This document shows positions 26,342-34,967 of a stretch of DNA of 64,000 nt, in pieces. Both the position numbers and the translations under genes were made by a program. Under the pieces are notes generated by a model that worked only from the letters and a program-made list of their open reading frames with translations, did not search any database and was not told where the DNA came from. This stretch comes from CBDHHC01 sp965263345. GTDB lineage: Bacteria > Pseudomonadota > Alphaproteobacteria > Rhizobiales > CBDHHC01. Each line of letters begins with the position of its first letter. Position 1 is the first letter of the stretch. The stretch is taken from the NCBI GenBank assembly GCA_965263345.1, contig CBDHHC010000024.1, positions 992,001 to 1,056,000 on the forward strand, read 5' to 3'.

Positions 26342-27781
26342 TTAACGGTTAAAACGTTCCTGCAAAAAATGAACAACGGAAACGAGATACCTATATATAA
26401 TTGCGGCTAGAGACAAACATCCAAAAAATATAATTACTGCCATAATAGCCGGATTAGACCAAACTAGAAACTGACTTATAAAATTGTCACTATCACCATA
26501 AGGCTTCGCGACGAGTAAAACAAAAGCCCAAATCGAGAATATAAAAAACTGAACTGAAAAAACTAAATTCCAATAGATTCTTTTCTTTCGATTATATTTT
26601 ATAACTATCGTAGGAATCAAGCTAACACATACTACGATCCACCATAATGTACGACTAATTTCAATTTCATTGTATCCTGGCAATGACGGAGCAGGAAATG
26701 GTGGGAATAGTTCTGCAATGCCTGGTGATAAACCTAAAGTAAAGATTGTCGCAAACCAAATATTTATGATAATAAGAAATGCGTTCTGTCTACTAAATTC
26801 TCTTTTATCCTTCAGTTTGAAATCGATTTGAGCTTTAAGCGCAGTGCCTTCTTCAAAATGTGAGTCAACTTTAGAAGAAGGGAAACGTAAAATTTTAGCT
26901 TGTGATATACCAAGCTGCTTCCACTCGCGATAATATGGAGCTGTGTGTAAGGGATTCTTTTCGAGAACATCAATGGTATAATCTCGTCCTCCACTCACGA
27001 TAAATCGAAAATTCCTGTCCTCAATATTAAAATCATTATTGATCACAAAATAAGTTGTAAAGTCACGACATGAGAGATGCCCTGGCCAATTCACCTCATA
27101 CTCGACATCCCTGACAAGATGATGATGCTTGGAACCAATTAGAAAATCCTGCTTAACCCAATACCCAATGCCGGCACCAGCTATACTCGCGGCATCGTGC
27201 AAGTCATTAAGGTGCTCAGAAATATACTTGGTATCGGTCTTAAATTTAGTTATAGGACCCAAATCAGAATCTTCAGCTTCCCCTGGAATTAAGATGAAAG
27301 GCTTAATGTGTTTAAAGGAGTCCGCCTCTTGTATCAAAAAAGGGGTTAAATCTGCATGACGTCCTTTTTGATATATTTTCCTGAAAGCTTCCTCAGAGTC
27401 TTCATCTATCATAAACTGTTTTCTCTCTTCGTTTATGATCTTAAAACTCTCATTTAATAAGTCTTCAGAGTCAATAACCTTGCTGTCCCTGCCCCACCAG
27501 ATTTTCAAAGCCTCATCATTTAAAAAAAATGTCTTTGTCCGATCTTGCGTTTTAGGTTGAACAATCTTCTCTCGTCTTAACCTAGGCAATATAACTTTCG
27601 TTTCCATTTCAAGGGCAGACAAGACCAGCTTATGAGAGGTTCTGGAAACAACGACGCCTGTATAGATAATCACTGGCGCATTATGTTGATGAGAATCAAG
27701 GAATATAACTTGAAAGAGTTTTTCTATAATAATTGGATTATCGTCTTGAGGGTCAACTTTAAAATTGATTTGAATCTGCAT
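26342..27781 (-). CDS. Hypothetical protein with soluble N-domain and four C-terminal helices
   Basis: A 479-residue protein with about 340 soluble residues followed by four transmembrane helices (about 340-365, 385-402, 412-432 and 445-467). The N-terminus reads as a small beta-rich domain (IQINFKVDPQDDNPIIIEKLFQVIF). Later pieces such as YWVKQDFLIGSKHHHLVRDVEYEVNWPGHLSCRDFTTYFVINN suggest a beta-sandwich. I recognise no family. It pairs with the methyltransferase gene downstream. The N-domain is probably cytoplasmic because there is no signal peptide. It may be part of an accessory module between the YeeE pair and mmsB. Confidence 0.65.
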   Translation of the reverse strand: MQIQINFKVDPQDDNPIIIEKLFQVIFLDSHQHNAPVIIYTGVVVSRTSHKLVLSALEMETKVILPRLRREKIVQPKTQDRTKTFFLNDEALKIWWGRDSKVIDSEDLLNESFKIINEERKQFMIDEDSEEAFRKIYQKGRHADLTPFLIQEADSFKHIKPFILIPGEAEDSDLGPITKFKTDTKYISEHLNDLHDAASIAGAGIGYWVKQDFLIGSKHHHLVRDVEYEVNWPGHLSCRDFTTYFVINNDFNIEDRNFRFIVSGGRDYTIDVLEKNPLHTAPYYREWKQLGISQAKILRFPSSKVDSHFEEGTALKAQIDFKLKDKREFSRQNAFLIIINIWFATIFTLGLSPGIAELFPPFPAPSLPGYNEIEISRTLWWIVVCVSLIPTIVIKYNRKKRIYWNLVFSVQFFIFSIWAFVLLVAKPYGDSDNFISQFLVWSNPAIMAVIIFFGCLSLAAIIYRYLVSVVHFLQERFNR

Positions 27782-27983
27782 TAAAAAGAGCGCCTGAAAA
27801 TATTTTTAATAATTTTTACGCATATGCTAGCAAAAATTAGGCTATTTAACTATAAACTTCTGCGTTTCATATAGGTTGCTAAAGCGAATAATCTAAAATA
27901 GTGCTCCAACAGCCACAAATCCTGACAAATATTGATCGCTCATGCTGTCCTGTCGCCAGAATAATACGTAGCCCCCCATAAAT

Positions 27984-27997
27984 ATTACGTACGTAAT
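27984..27997. promoter_or_regulatory. 14-base perfect palindrome upstream of a small gene
   Basis: ATTACGTACGTAAT is self-complementary and lies 77 bases before the ATG of the 61-residue gene at 28074. The same spacer also serves the divergent 479-residue membrane protein gene. It has the form of a dimeric-regulator operator; no regulator gene is adjacent. The 292-base spacer otherwise contains nothing I recognise. Confidence 0.4.
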
Positions 27998-28073
27998 CTG
28001 CACTGATATACATGCGGTATCGAATATGATATTTATGTAAACTAGCATGATTTTAAAAAAGGAAAGTTCTGCA

Positions 28074-28259
28074 ATGACAGCAATTTCAGCGATAGGAAAG
28101 TCAGTTACACCAAACAAAACGATCACAGACTTTGAGACGGTTCTGAACGACATCATTAATCAGCAGATCAACAATAAAATTGAAAACTTTCTCGCTATGC
28201 TTTCAAACCAGAATGTCGAAACCATCCAATCCTACACTGACACTCTGCCAAAGGCTTAA
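28074..28259 (+). CDS. Small hypothetical protein (61 residues)
   Basis: The frame is open from 28047, but the ATG at 28074 has AAAGGAAAG upstream and gives MTAISAIGKSVTPNKTITDF. It is polar and helical (VLNDIINQQINNKIENFLAMLSN), with no membrane segment or cysteine. Codon use looks coding, unlike the hydrophobic frame on the opposite strand. No family recognised. It stands alone between two minus-strand genes behind the palindrome at 27984. Confidence 0.5.
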   Translation: MTAISAIGKSVTPNKTITDFETVLNDIINQQINNKIENFLAMLSNQNVETIQSYTDTLPKA

Positions 28260-28324
28260 AAGCGTAATTCACTTAACAGCTTTTCATCTGCCTTCATTAT
28301 GCATTGCTGACATAAAGCACCTGA

Positions 28325-28798
28325 TCAATCTCTACGATACCCAATCAAATCAAAAATGATAAATGCCAACGCAGAACTCATAACGATTGCGAGCCCAGCG
28401 CCAATCCCTTGTTCAGTAATACTCATATAGTCCCATACAGTCACAACACCCGTATCCAGAACGGAAACTGCAATAACAAAGGATAAGAGTGCCGCAAAAA
28501 TAGTAAGTATTCCTCTTAGATACCGAGCCTGAAACAACCGCAAAAGCTGCAATACAATCATTAACAGTAAGATCTGCCAGAATATTTGAAAAGAAGCATA
28601 GCGAACAAAAATAATGATAAGGGCTGAATCATAAAGCTTTTCAAAGGGAGCTTGATTAAGAACAATGCCCTGAACAAAATAGATCCCATAGCCAATCAAA
28701 AGGTCGAATAGTGTAAAACAAATAACATAGACAAAATCACATAAGAAAATTCTTAACATTGAAAAATTTATTTCTTGAGTCTTATCTTCACCAGTCAT
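28325..28798 (-). CDS. Hypothetical four-helix membrane protein
   Basis: A 157-residue integral membrane protein with helices near residues 17-45, 62-84, 92-115 and 130-152 and short charged ends (MTGEDKTQEINF, then a final GYRRD). No signature motif was seen. It is monocistronic, with mmsB divergent on its upstream side. The transmembrane pattern is the only support for function, and cellular location is the inner membrane. Confidence 0.6.
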   Translation of the reverse strand: MTGEDKTQEINFSMLRIFLCDFVYVICFTLFDLLIGYGIYFVQGIVLNQAPFEKLYDSALIIIFVRYASFQIFWQILLLMIVLQLLRLFQARYLRGILTIFAALLSFVIAVSVLDTGVVTVWDYMSITEQGIGAGLAIVMSSALAFIIFDLIGYRRD

Positions 28799-28975
28799 CT
28801 CTAAACCACCTCATTCACAATACCAATTATATAGGAACATAAAAGGGTTGTAATAAGGGCCTCAAAAAATCATCCAATCTATAGATTTTCCAATAATAAG
28901 AAAGTCATATAGCGAAGCTATTGAAATCCGTTATATAATTTATCATTACAGTTCAAACAACATAGGTAATCAACG

Positions 28976-29875
28976 ATGAGAACAATAGCTGTTATTGGCT
29001 TAGGCAATATGGGCGGCCCCATGGCAGTAAATCTAAAACAGGCAGGCTGTACCGTAAAAGGCTATGACTTATCGCAATCAGCGAAACAAACCGCTCAAGA
29101 CAATAATATCACCATTTGCGATACCCCCACTGAAACTGTTAATGATGCAGATGTCATCATCACAATGTTACCAAACGGTATCATAACGTTAAGTGTATAC
29201 GAAGAAATCTTACCAAACCTGGGCCCAGATGCCATTCTCATTGATTGCTCGACAATAGATATCAAGAGCGCAAAAACCGCTCATGATTTAGCAAAACAAC
29301 AAGGCTTGCAAAGTTTGGACGCACCAGTTTCAGGTGGTGTAACAGGAGCAGAAGCGGGAACTTTAACATTCATGGTTGGCGGCGAAAAAGAAACACTTGA
29401 TCTCACACAAAAGGTTTTTGATGCCATGGGCAGCAGAACAGTTCATTGTGGAGGGCCTGGCGCAGGACAAGCTGCAAAAATTTGCAACAATATGCTTCTG
29501 GCAATTTCCATGATTGGCAGTTGTGAAGTTTTTTCTTTAGCAGAAAAACTTGGCCTTAACCAACAAGCCCTCTTTGATGTTATCTCAACCTCATCAGGCC
29601 AATGCTGGTCTGTCAACACATACTGCCCGGTCCCAGGTGTAGGACCACAAAGCCCAGCCGATAATGAATACAAACCAGGTTTTGCTGCAGAGTTAATGCT
29701 TAAAGATTTACTGTTAGGAAAGCAGGCTGCTCAAGAATATGAAGCCTTAACTCCTTTAGGTGAACACGCAACTCAGCTCTATAAAATACTTGTAGAAAAT
29801 GGAGCTGCAAATATGGATTTCTCGGCAATAATTAAAATACTTTCTGCAACCAAAGAGGCGAGTGAAGCTGACTAA
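28976..29875 (+). CDS. mmsB: 3-hydroxyisobutyrate dehydrogenase
   Basis: NAD-dependent oxidation of 3-hydroxyisobutyrate to methylmalonate semialdehyde in valine catabolism. The 299 residues match the family length. The N-terminal nucleotide site GLGNMGGPMAVNL (8-20), substrate loop DAPVSGGVTGAEAGTLTFMVGG (about 115-136) and catalytic lysine region GPGAGQAAKICNNML are all present. The late segment SSGQCWSVNTYCPVPGVGP matches the HIBADH subgroup rather than tartronate semialdehyde reductase. Usually it is found with mmsA or acyl-CoA dehydrogenases; here it stands alone. It meets the next, convergent gene with only two bases between stops. Confidence 0.88.
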   Translation: MRTIAVIGLGNMGGPMAVNLKQAGCTVKGYDLSQSAKQTAQDNNITICDTPTETVNDADVIITMLPNGIITLSVYEEILPNLGPDAILIDCSTIDIKSAKTAHDLAKQQGLQSLDAPVSGGVTGAEAGTLTFMVGGEKETLDLTQKVFDAMGSRTVHCGGPGAGQAAKICNNMLLAISMIGSCEVFSLAEKLGLNQQALFDVISTSSGQCWSVNTYCPVPGVGPQSPADNEYKPGFAAELMLKDLLLGKQAAQEYEALTPLGEHATQLYKILVENGAANMDFSAIIKILSATKEASEAD

Positions 29876-29877
29876 TA

Positions 29878-30546
29878 TTATTTTAAAGTATCTAGTGCAC
29901 TTTGAAGCTTTTGTATAATGCGATCATCTATGTCTTTATGACAAGCCAAGCCTAATTCAGTTACTTTAAATGCATAGACTTGTTTTAAGTTTATACCTAA
30001 TTTCTCTGCCTGAATTTTTCCTTGAAATTTACCCGTAGCCCACAGATCTAAACGTCCGGCATTTAGCAATTTAACATTTTTTTCATCATGGCGCGCTTCA
30101 ATTACAGGCAAGCCTTGCTCTTTTAAATAAAGAGCAATAGCATCATTTAAATATCCACCTATTTTATATTGGTGAGCTTCATCCAATTCATTAATAACAA
30201 TGTCGCTATCAGAGCGAGCATAAAAAACCCACTCATTATAAACCAAAGGGCTAACCCACTTAAATAGAGGTTTACGTTTCTCTGTTATTGTAGTGGAATA
30301 AACGCAAGTATTTTTTTGTTGTAAAGCTTCTTGATAAGCCCGGTTCCATGGATATGTATTTATCTTATAAGGAATTTGTGCATCTTGGAAAATTTCTTTA
30401 ATACGATCTGTAGCTATACCCTTGAGTTTTCCATTCTCAACAAAATGAAAAGGATAATAATGCTCAGTATTGATCTGCAATGTAACTTCACTCGCAAAAA
30501 CAGGACGAGTGAACAAAAATAGGATAATGATTAATACTCTATACAT
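29878..30546 (-). CDS. Periplasmic extracellular solute-binding protein (SBP_bac_3-like)
   Basis: A 222-residue protein with a signal peptide (IIILFLFTRPVFAS) and a type-II binding fold. Landmarks are LQINTEHYYPFHFVENGKLKGIATDRIKEIF at the N-terminus, VYSTTITEKRKPLFKWVSPLV in the middle and LNAGRLDLWATGKFQGKIQA. It belongs to the stand-alone group related to amino-acid ABC receptors and often lacks a transporter neighbour, as here. The ligand is unknown. Confidence 0.75.
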   Translation of the reverse strand: MYRVLIIILFLFTRPVFASEVTLQINTEHYYPFHFVENGKLKGIATDRIKEIFQDAQIPYKINTYPWNRAYQEALQQKNTCVYSTTITEKRKPLFKWVSPLVYNEWVFYARSDSDIVINELDEAHQYKIGGYLNDAIALYLKEQGLPVIEARHDEKNVKLLNAGRLDLWATGKFQGKIQAEKLGINLKQVYAFKVTELGLACHKDIDDRIIQKLQSALDTLK

Positions 30547-30711
30547 AACTTCCCTAACCCAATATGCAGCATAGAAGGAGAATAAATCACTTCGATTAAT
30601 TTAAAGTGAAACATTGTTAAATGATTGTTTTCATAAAACTTTAAAGCAGACAAAACTTATCAGTCGCATTAGAATACGCACAAAAATTTCTTTGAGAATA
30701 ATGAGAACCCT

Positions 30712-31392
30712 ATGAAAATAAATCTAGAAGCGAGCTGGCAAAAAGCCCTCGGTAATGAGCTAAAAACACCTTACATGCAATCCTTACAGGATTTCCTAAA
30801 AACAGAAAAAGCCAATGGGAAAATCATATACCCAAAAGAAACCGAATATTTCCGTGCCCTGGAATTAACTCCGCTAAATGCTGTCCGCGTTGTCATTCTC
30901 GGCCAGGACCCCTATCACGGTGAAGGCCAGGCACACGGCTTAAGCTTTAGTGTTCCCCCTGGCATCAAAATCCCCCCATCTCTGAAAAACATCTACAAAG
31001 AACAGGAACAGGACCTTGGTATCACACAACCAAAACATGGCTTCTTAGAACACTGGGCCAAACAGGGTGTCTTGCTCCTCAATGCCGTCCTCACCGTAGA
31101 ACATAGCAAAGCAGCCTCACACCAAAAGAAGGGTTGGGAAAAATTCACTGACACCATCATCCAAACCATCAACACAGACGCAGACCATGTCGTATTCCTC
31201 CTCTGGGGCAGCCACGCCCAAAAGAAAGCCGCTTTTGTCGATGAAAATAAACACTTAACCTTAAAAGCCCCGCACCCCTCTCCCCTCTCTGCCCATAGAG
31301 GATTTTTAGGCTGCGGACATTTTTCTAAGGCTAATAAATTTTTGCAAGAAAAGGGATATGATCCGATAGACTGGCGGTTGGGGGAGATTTAA
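30712..31392 (+). CDS. ung: Uracil-DNA glycosylase, family 1
   Basis: It removes uracil from DNA to start base-excision repair. The 226 residues carry the water-activating motif GQDPYHG (64-70, catalytic Asp66), the uracil-binding GLSFSVPPG, the LLLNAVLTVEH segment and the DNA-insertion loop HPSPLSAHRGFLGC (188-201). These are all the residues expected in an active enzyme. The final residues are shorter than in E. coli. Convergent with the toxin-partner gene; the stops are 14 bases apart. Confidence 0.97.
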   Translation: MKINLEASWQKALGNELKTPYMQSLQDFLKTEKANGKIIYPKETEYFRALELTPLNAVRVVILGQDPYHGEGQAHGLSFSVPPGIKIPPSLKNIYKEQEQDLGITQPKHGFLEHWAKQGVLLLNAVLTVEHSKAASHQKKGWEKFTDTIIQTINTDADHVVFLLWGSHAQKKAAFVDENKHLTLKAPHPSPLSAHRGFLGCGHFSKANKFLQEKGYDPIDWRLGEI

Positions 31393-31406
31393 AAATGTTA
31401 TAAAAC

Positions 31407-31957
31407 CTATAATTTAAATCCTTTGATATCCTTATAATCCTCTTCATCATAATCACTGATATAGTTCAATCCCTTATCTTTAATCTTTCTTTTAAAGAGC
31501 TGCTTGATATCATCAATGGCTTGAGTATTTATGAAACCTTCATCTTGGCTTGTATCTTCAAGAGGATCTTTTAGGTTCTTCCAACGACGTTTGATAAAGG
31601 CACATATTTCTTTTTAAAATCATAACGTATGGCATTTTCAAAAAGCTTATCCTGCAATCCTAAATCTTCATAGATATCATTTAAGATCTTATCCATTACC
31701 TCACTATCAACAAGAATAAGCCGATGCCCTCGGCTTGCAATCAGAAAAGTAGATAAGCCTTGTAAAAGGTTTAGAATTTTCTCTGGATTCTTTTTTAGAT
31801 CTTCACTCATGGCATTTGACCAAAGATCGGAAAGACACATCATATTGTCCTGTTCAATCTCTTCACAAATAGCTTTAGGGTCACAGGTTAATGACCGAGA
31901 CAATGAAAATTCTTCGCCTGTGTCCAGGTTAAGCAATACATAACTTCGCTTGAGCAT
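31407..31957 (-). pseudogene. Frameshifted downstream partner (candidate immunity gene) of the toxin-like gene
   Basis: The first frame starts at 31957 (MLKRSYVLLNLDTGEEFSL) and closes after 128 codons at 31571. From residue about 114 a second frame, open for 68 codons with coding-like composition, continues from EICAFIKRRWKNLKDP to DYDEEDYKDIKGFKL and stops at 31407. The frames meet on a run of five T (plus strand 31611-31615). A sixth would give one protein of about 183 acidic residues with no signal peptide. It begins 15 bases after the toxin-like gene, the order expected of toxin then immunity. I recognise no immunity family. It may be truly broken or mis-sequenced. Confidence 0.6.
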
Positions 31958-31972
31958 AAAATAGCCTATGGT

Positions 31973-33385
31973 TTATTTAATTATTTCCCCGTTAGAATAT
32001 CTTACGATACCTTGTTTAGTATGTATAACAATTTCCTTAACCTCGTCACTAATTTTTCCACTTCTGACAGCCGCTTCAAGCGCTTCAACAGCAGTTCCCT
32101 TAGAAAGCCCTGCCGTTCTGCCATCAATCACCGTGCGTGCAGCTTGGCGTCCAGCCCCTTCAATATGACGCCCAACCGATCTGAGAGTTGGTTCTGTTAA
32201 AGATTTCAACTCGGTTAGACCATCGACACCCTCGATAAGCAGATCACCACCAGCAGCATCTCGTCCTCTGATCGTCACTTTAGATTTTGTTTGGTCGGCA
32301 ATTTCAAGGGCATACTGGATCTCAGCCGCATTCGCAGCAGGCCCCTCTAAAACAACTTGACCACCATTGGGCGTATCAAAAGTCGAACCAGCTCTATTAC
32401 TACTCGAGAAGATTTCGTCGGCTCGACGGGCAATGCTTGGTTTGACAAAATCAGCAATATTTTTTACAACTCCCGCTACAGCTCCCGCAGCAACTTTACC
32501 TCCAGGAATCATGCTTGCTGCAGCTGATACCCCATCAATGGTACCAAAAACATAATTGCCTTCTTTGAAGTTGCTATAAGCACTATGCACATCCATACCT
32601 GTGCCAATTACAGGAAGATTACTTGCTATAAATTCTGTTACTCCATGATCTGTTACTTTGTTCCATGTATTTGGATCTTGTAAAGATCCTCGAACAGCTT
32701 GCGCAAATTCAGCATCTGTTGTCTTACCCGCAATATGATCTTGTACAACAGATGTTAATTCAGCAGAACGAAAACCAGCACCATATCCAGTTGTCGTAGA
32801 CCTAGCAATTGCTTGGAATTTATCGGAATAATCTTTATAAAAATCTGTTATAGCCTGAGGGAAGTTTTGCTCTACAGATGCTCTAACAAAACTTTCAAAT
32901 TTACTGCCCAAATAACCGCGCGTGCTATTAACGCCCCTGTCATTTGTTGTCAATGCTCCGGAAAGATAACCATCCAATGTCGGATTCTTTGCATTCAGCA
33001 TAGCATCAAGCTCTTCACGCATCTCTGCTATGTCAGGGGGATAAGAAGCATATTGGTTGGTTTCATCCGTAGTAACCGGCGCGGGTTGATTGCTGGCCCG
33101 AGCAGCTGCAGCCTCTGAATCTCTTGCTACGGCTTCATTTAAACCTTGCACAGACTCATGCGTGTCTTCCATTGTTGAAGAAACATCAGATTTCTCAGAT
33201 GAACCAGAAGGATGATTATCTTCAGATCCTCTTGATGGACTAAGATCTTCAGAAATACCAGCATTTGAAACATTATCCATAGAGCCTGCAAAACTCTCAG
33301 ATCCGCCCCCACTGAAACCTTCACCACCCCCTAGAGTTTCTCCTCCGTCAGAAGTAGAATCTGCTCCTGAAACACCATTTGCCAT
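31973..33385 (-). CDS. Polymorphic-toxin-like protein with CdiA-C-terminal-type nuclease-like domain
   Basis: A 470-residue protein without a signal peptide. Residues 1-110 are Gly/Ser/Glu-rich low complexity. Residues ~120-250 are helical. Residues ~255-310 form a small-residue hydrophobic segment (NLPVIGTGMDVHSAYSNFKEGN, VSAAASMIPGGKVAAGAVAG) of the kind that precedes toxin domains in polymorphic toxins. The C-terminal ~100 residues contain GGDLLIEGVDGLTELKSL (380-396) and ARTVIDGRTAGLS. This resembles CdiA-CT tRNases of the PD-(D/E)xK type, with candidate catalytic Asp/Glu-x-Lys. The export route is unknown. The domain call is by resemblance, not by profile. Confidence 0.55.
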   Translation of the reverse strand: MANGVSGADSTSDGGETLGGGEGFSGGGSESFAGSMDNVSNAGISEDLSPSRGSEDNHPSGSSEKSDVSSTMEDTHESVQGLNEAVARDSEAAAARASNQPAPVTTDETNQYASYPPDIAEMREELDAMLNAKNPTLDGYLSGALTTNDRGVNSTRGYLGSKFESFVRASVEQNFPQAITDFYKDYSDKFQAIARSTTTGYGAGFRSAELTSVVQDHIAGKTTDAEFAQAVRGSLQDPNTWNKVTDHGVTEFIASNLPVIGTGMDVHSAYSNFKEGNYVFGTIDGVSAAASMIPGGKVAAGAVAGVVKNIADFVKPSIARRADEIFSSSNRAGSTFDTPNGGQVVLEGPAANAAEIQYALEIADQTKSKVTIRGRDAAGGDLLIEGVDGLTELKSLTEPTLRSVGRHIEGAGRQAARTVIDGRTAGLSKGTAVEALEAAVRSGKISDEVKEIVIHTKQGIVRYSNGEIIK

Positions 33386-33561
33386 TATCTTATCCTAAAA
33401 AACAATCGAATTAAAAATTGCACGTATGATAACAGTTCAACTTACACTAGCTCCATTCGTAAAAAATACTTACGTAGTCTGAAGAGGACACTCTAAGTAA
33501 TGGAAAGCTCCTCTCCTAATTAGCTCAAAAAACCATATTATTTTACCGTTTCATGACCCAA

Positions 33562-34259
33562 TCACACCTCAACACTAAGGAAATGAGGCTCTTTCCCACG
33601 CGCCAGCACAACAGCCGCCAACCTCCCATTTGACGTCGCACCTATGTCAAGACCAATCCGATTAAACCGAACAACCGGTTCATCACTTGGTGTATGACCA
33701 TGAACCACACAAACCCCATGGTCTTCTTCGCTATCCAAAAAACGACCTCGTATCCATAAAAGATCATTTTCACTTTGTTCTTCTATCGGGAGACCTGGAA
33801 CAATACCAGCATGCACAAAAAGAAAGTCTTCAGTTCGATAATATAATGGCAATGACCTCAACCACGCGATACGGCTCTCCCCAAGGGCCTCAACAAGAAC
33901 TTGAGAATCATATCCCCCAAAATGCAATGAAACACCAAAAGAATTTAAAGTCGCTTCCCCGCCATTACTCAACCAATTATTCCAAACATCTCTTTCACTG
34001 CTTTCAAGGCACCGTAGCATAAGACCTTCATGATTGCCTTTCAAACAGATCACCTCAAATTCAGGAACCCCTCTCATCAAGCGGTCAATAACTTTCATAC
34101 TATCAGGGCCACCATCAATATAATCATGCCGATATGGATAAGAACAGCATTCATGCCTGGATACATCACAGAATGATAAGCAACAATCTTCTCATGCAGA
34201 CATTCCAAAAGATCATCACGCCCATGAATATCCCCAATCGCATAAATAAGAGATGACAT
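33562..34259 (-). pseudogene. PPP-family metallophosphatase paralogue, frameshifted
   Basis: The start MSSLIYAIGDIHGRDDLLECL (ATG at 34259) carries the first metal motif. The frame then breaks after VLIHIG. The continuation in another frame reads HDYIDGGPDSMKVIDRLMRG and runs to 33562 with GNHE, HAGIVPG and HGHTPSDEP. An AT dinucleotide insertion inside the second motif (near 34125) explains the break. The arginine of the GDYIDRG motif is also changed to Gly, so activity would be doubtful even without the shift. It is a paralogue of the intact phosphatase at 20.5 kb, with matching SENDLLWIR and HGHTP regions. Confidence 0.8.
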
Positions 34260-34523
34260 TATATGTTTACCTTTTTTGAAAAGCTCCATGAAAATTTGGA
34301 AAATCAATTTGGATATCCATCTGCTAACGCTCAAATAAATCGGAACTTTTAACTCATTTGAATCCTCTAAAAAATAATCCTTATCCATATGAGGAAATAT
34401 AAATTGTTTCATAGCCATCATTCCAAAAATCATCTATTTTCATTATATACAATCCTGCCCGAAAAGTTCATCCAAACAAATAAACAACCCAATATCTATA
34501 AGATGTAAAAAATAACGAACCGT

Positions 34524-34877
34524 CTAACCAACCTCCCCCTCACGCTTCCACTCTTTCGAATAAGCCCCCACCAACATCATCACCCCAATGCTCAGCAAAA
34601 CAAGACCGATATACATCACAATTGAAACAAAAACCGTCTTATAAAGAATAACATTGACATATGTTTTTACCGGGAACCAGAAGGGTAAAAAATACCCCAA
34701 AACACTATCAATCGGCACGAATGTAAGCAATAACAACCCAGCACCAATCACACTCGCCCAAGTTTTCTTAACTTTCATCATCAGGCTCGCAGCAGACAAT
34801 ATCAATAAAACCGCAGGGGCTAACATAATTAAAATTAGCAAAACCCCGACAAAGATCTTTAAATAAAATGGAAGCAT
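34524..34877 (-). CDS. Small hypothetical membrane protein
   Basis: A 117-residue protein with three hydrophobic helices (about residues 8-33, 40-62 and 77-105) and a charged C-terminus (YSKEWKREGEVG). It contains VPIDSVLGYFLPFWFPVKTYVN between helices two and three. I recognise no domain. Monocistronic on the minus strand, divergent from the PP-loop gene. Confidence 0.5.
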   Translation of the reverse strand: MLPFYLKIFVGVLLILIMLAPAVLLILSAASLMMKVKKTWASVIGAGLLLLTFVPIDSVLGYFLPFWFPVKTYVNVILYKTVFVSIVMYIGLVLLSIGVMMLVGAYSKEWKREGEVG

Positions 34878-34967
34878 AATCTCCTCAAATAAACCTTGTT
34901 ATAGTTTTTCTTATCAATAACATTTATAAATCAAAAATGTCGAAATTAATTCATATATGAGCACCTA

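Noticed and set aside
27893..28156. Minus-strand 87-codon hydrophobic frame
   Set aside because: It overlaps the better-supported plus-strand 61-residue gene, has no ribosome site at its internal ATG (28048), and covers the 14-base palindrome.
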